From: UBA1858 sp039182865 | GTDB taxonomy: Bacteria > Pseudomonadota > Gammaproteobacteria > UBA4575 | Direction of reading: 5' to 3' | DNA length: 6,975 bases | Assembly: GCA_039182865.1 (NCBI GenBank) | Contig: JBCDBX010000091.1 | Coordinates: forward strand, 1 to 6,975 | In this document: positions 5,694 through 6,975 of the stretch, in pieces | How the letters are laid out: each line of letters begins with the position of its first letter | Position numbering within the stretch: position 1 is the first letter of the stretch | Position numbers and translations under genes: made by a program | The notes under the pieces: generated by a model | What the model saw: the letters and a program-made list of their open reading frames with translations, nothing else | Told to the model about the DNA's origin: nothing | The model's database searches: none

Positions 5694-6975
5694 GATTGCT
5701 TAACCTCTGCTTGTATAAGCTCAGGTAAATTAATCGCATACTTGCCTATACTCCCCGCACCTAATGTCAGCACTATGTCGTCAGGCAGAATCATATTTAA
5801 AAGTGTATTAGGAAGCTTTTCATCATTTTCGAGTACAACAGTATCTAGTTTGCCCCGCAAACGCAGTCCACTCGCCAGCGCACGGCTATCTGCATTATTA
5901 ATCGGCGCTTCACCTGCGGGATAAACGTTGAGTAGTACCAGCACATCTATTTCACTCAATGAATTGATAAATTCATCAAATAAATCACGCGTACGCGTAT
6001 AACGATGTGGTTGAAATACCACGACAAGTCGTCTACCCGGCCAACCCTTACGAACTGCATCCAGAGTCGCAGCAATTTCTTGTGGATGATGAGCATAATC
6101 ATCAATGAATTCGACTTGGCTATTATGAATATCGACTAAACCCATAGGCTGCATTCTTCGACTAATTCCAGCAAACTTATTTAGTGCTATTGTGATTTTC
6201 TCATGCGGTATATCAAACTCCAGACCCACAGCAATACTTGCCAAAGCGTTTAATACATTATGCTTACCCGGCAAATTCAAAGAGTAACTAATCTTTTCTC
6301 CGGTCAAACTTATAATGACATCAAATGTGGTTTTACCTTTCTCATGTCGAATATTTTTTGCATACAAATCGGCATCTTCAGAAAATCCATAGGTCACATA
6401 AGGTCGCGCAACCTCAGGAATCAAACCTCGCACAACTTCATTATCAATACATAGAACGGCTAACCCATAAAATGGAATATTGTGTAGAAACTCAACGAAA
6501 GCGCTGCGAAGCTTTTCAAAATCATTTTCATATGTTGATAAATGATCCGCATCTATATTCGTGACTACAGACACAATAGGTTGCAAATGAAGAAACGATG
6601 CATCGCTCTCATCTGCTTCCGCAACCAAATATTCACTTTTACCTAATTGAGAATTTGTACCGACGCTATTAAGTCTTCCGCCCACGATAAAAGTTGGATC
6701 CAGCCCGCCTTTACCCATCACACTTGCAATAAGACTAGTAGTGGTTGTTTTTCCATGCGTACCGGCGACTGCAATGCCTTGTCTGAAGCGCATAAGTTCA
6801 GCCAGCATTTCTGCTCGTTGTACGATAGGAATACGTTTTTCCTGTGCCGCTACAAACTCAGGATTGGAATCACTAATCGCAGATGAAACAACGACGACAT
6901 CCATATCTAAAATATGTTCTGCTTGATGCTGCTGATAAATTTTTGCTCCTAAATTACTAAGTCGCTTAGTTGCAG
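5690..6975 (-). CDS. murC: MurC, UDP-N-acetylmuramate--L-alanine ligase (5' end outside window)
   Basis: MurC is the cytoplasmic ATP-dependent ligase that adds L-alanine to UDP-MurNAc, the first amino acid of the peptidoglycan stem. The open frame continues past the internal ATG at 6904 to the window edge. The 427 visible residues start ATKRLSNLGAKIY, which aligns with E. coli MurC shortly after its N-terminal Rossmann motif. About 50-55 residues, including the GIGGxGM loop, are therefore missing. Visible motifs are VVVVSSAIS (26-34), the P-loop AGTHGKTTTT (70-79), EADESDASFLHLQP (119-132), VTNIDADHLSTY (137-148), DDYAHHPQE (291-299), QPHRYTRTRD (321-330) and LGAGSIGK (404-411). The central and C-terminal Mur-ligase domains are both intact. 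The gene ends in TGA, overlapping the murB start. murG is commonly upstream of murC in such clusters but is not visible here. Confidence 0.98.
   Translation of the reverse strand, partial: ATKRLSNLGAKIYQQHQAEHILDMDVVVVSSAISDSNPEFVAAQEKRIPIVQRAEMLAELMRFRQGIAVAGTHGKTTTTSLIASVMGKGGLDPTFIVGGRLNSVGTNSQLGKSEYLVAEADESDASFLHLQPIVSVVTNIDADHLSTYENDFEKLRSAFVEFLHNIPFYGLAVLCIDNEVVRGLIPEVARPYVTYGFSEDADLYAKNIRHEKGKTTFDVIISLTGEKISYSLNLPGKHNVLNALASIAVGLEFDIPHEKITIALNKFAGISRRMQPMGLVDIHNSQVEFIDDYAHHPQEIAATLDAVRKGWPGRRLVVVFQPHRYTRTRDLFDEFINSLSEIDVLVLLNVYPAGEAPINNADSRALASGLRLRGKLDTVVLENDEKLPNTLLNMILPDDIVLTLGAGSIGKYAINLPELIQAEVKQS
5704..5708 (-). promoter_or_regulatory. Ribosome binding site of murB inside murC
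   Basis: The minus strand reads AGAGG, 10 bases before the GTG at 5693 and 13 before the ATG at 5690. The spacing favours the GTG start, though both spacings are longer than ideal. Confidence 0.5.

Noticed and set aside
5416..5703. Plus-strand open frame of 95 codons opposite murB, and the other plus-strand frames in the window
   Set aside because: They lie antisense to well-conserved genes, their translations show no recognisable domain, and they are explained as reading-frame shadows.

Overview
The window is a stretch of a division and cell wall (dcw) cluster. Every real gene lies on the minus strand, so transcription runs from high to low coordinates: murC (5' end missing), murB, ddl, ftsQ, ftsA, ftsZ, lpxC (3' end missing). 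The proteins look gammaproteobacterial: FtsZ begins MFELVD and ends DIPAFLRRQAD, and lpxC directly follows ftsZ. The DNA is AT-rich (roughly 40% GC by eye, not computed). murB lies between murC and ddl, unlike in E. coli, where murB is elsewhere. I cannot name the genus.

Right part (3854-6975): murC, murB and ddl are cytoplasmic peptidoglycan-precursor enzymes. They form the UDP-MurNAc-L-Ala ligase, the UDP-MurNAc reductase and the D-Ala-D-Ala ligase. Their junctions overlap by 4 or 8 bases, and ddl also overlaps ftsQ by 8 bases, so translation is probably coupled from murC to ftsQ.

Middle (585-3861): ftsQ, ftsA and ftsZ encode the membrane-anchored divisome subunit, the actin-like membrane tether and the tubulin-like ring protein. 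ftsA follows ftsQ after 27 bases and has no clear ribosome binding site. ftsZ has a very good one, preceded by a 115-base gap with two short inverted repeats.

Left part (1-584): a 191-base gap separates ftsZ from lpxC, the committed step of lipid A synthesis. This gap holds the most interesting signal in the window: a near-perfect Fur-box-like palindrome at 441-455. It is followed by a ten-codon open reading frame whose stop overlaps the lpxC start codon.

No RNA genes, mobile elements, CRISPR arrays or rho-independent terminators are visible. The gene content is standard core content. I see no undescribed multi-gene system here, and the candidates for novelty are all regulatory.
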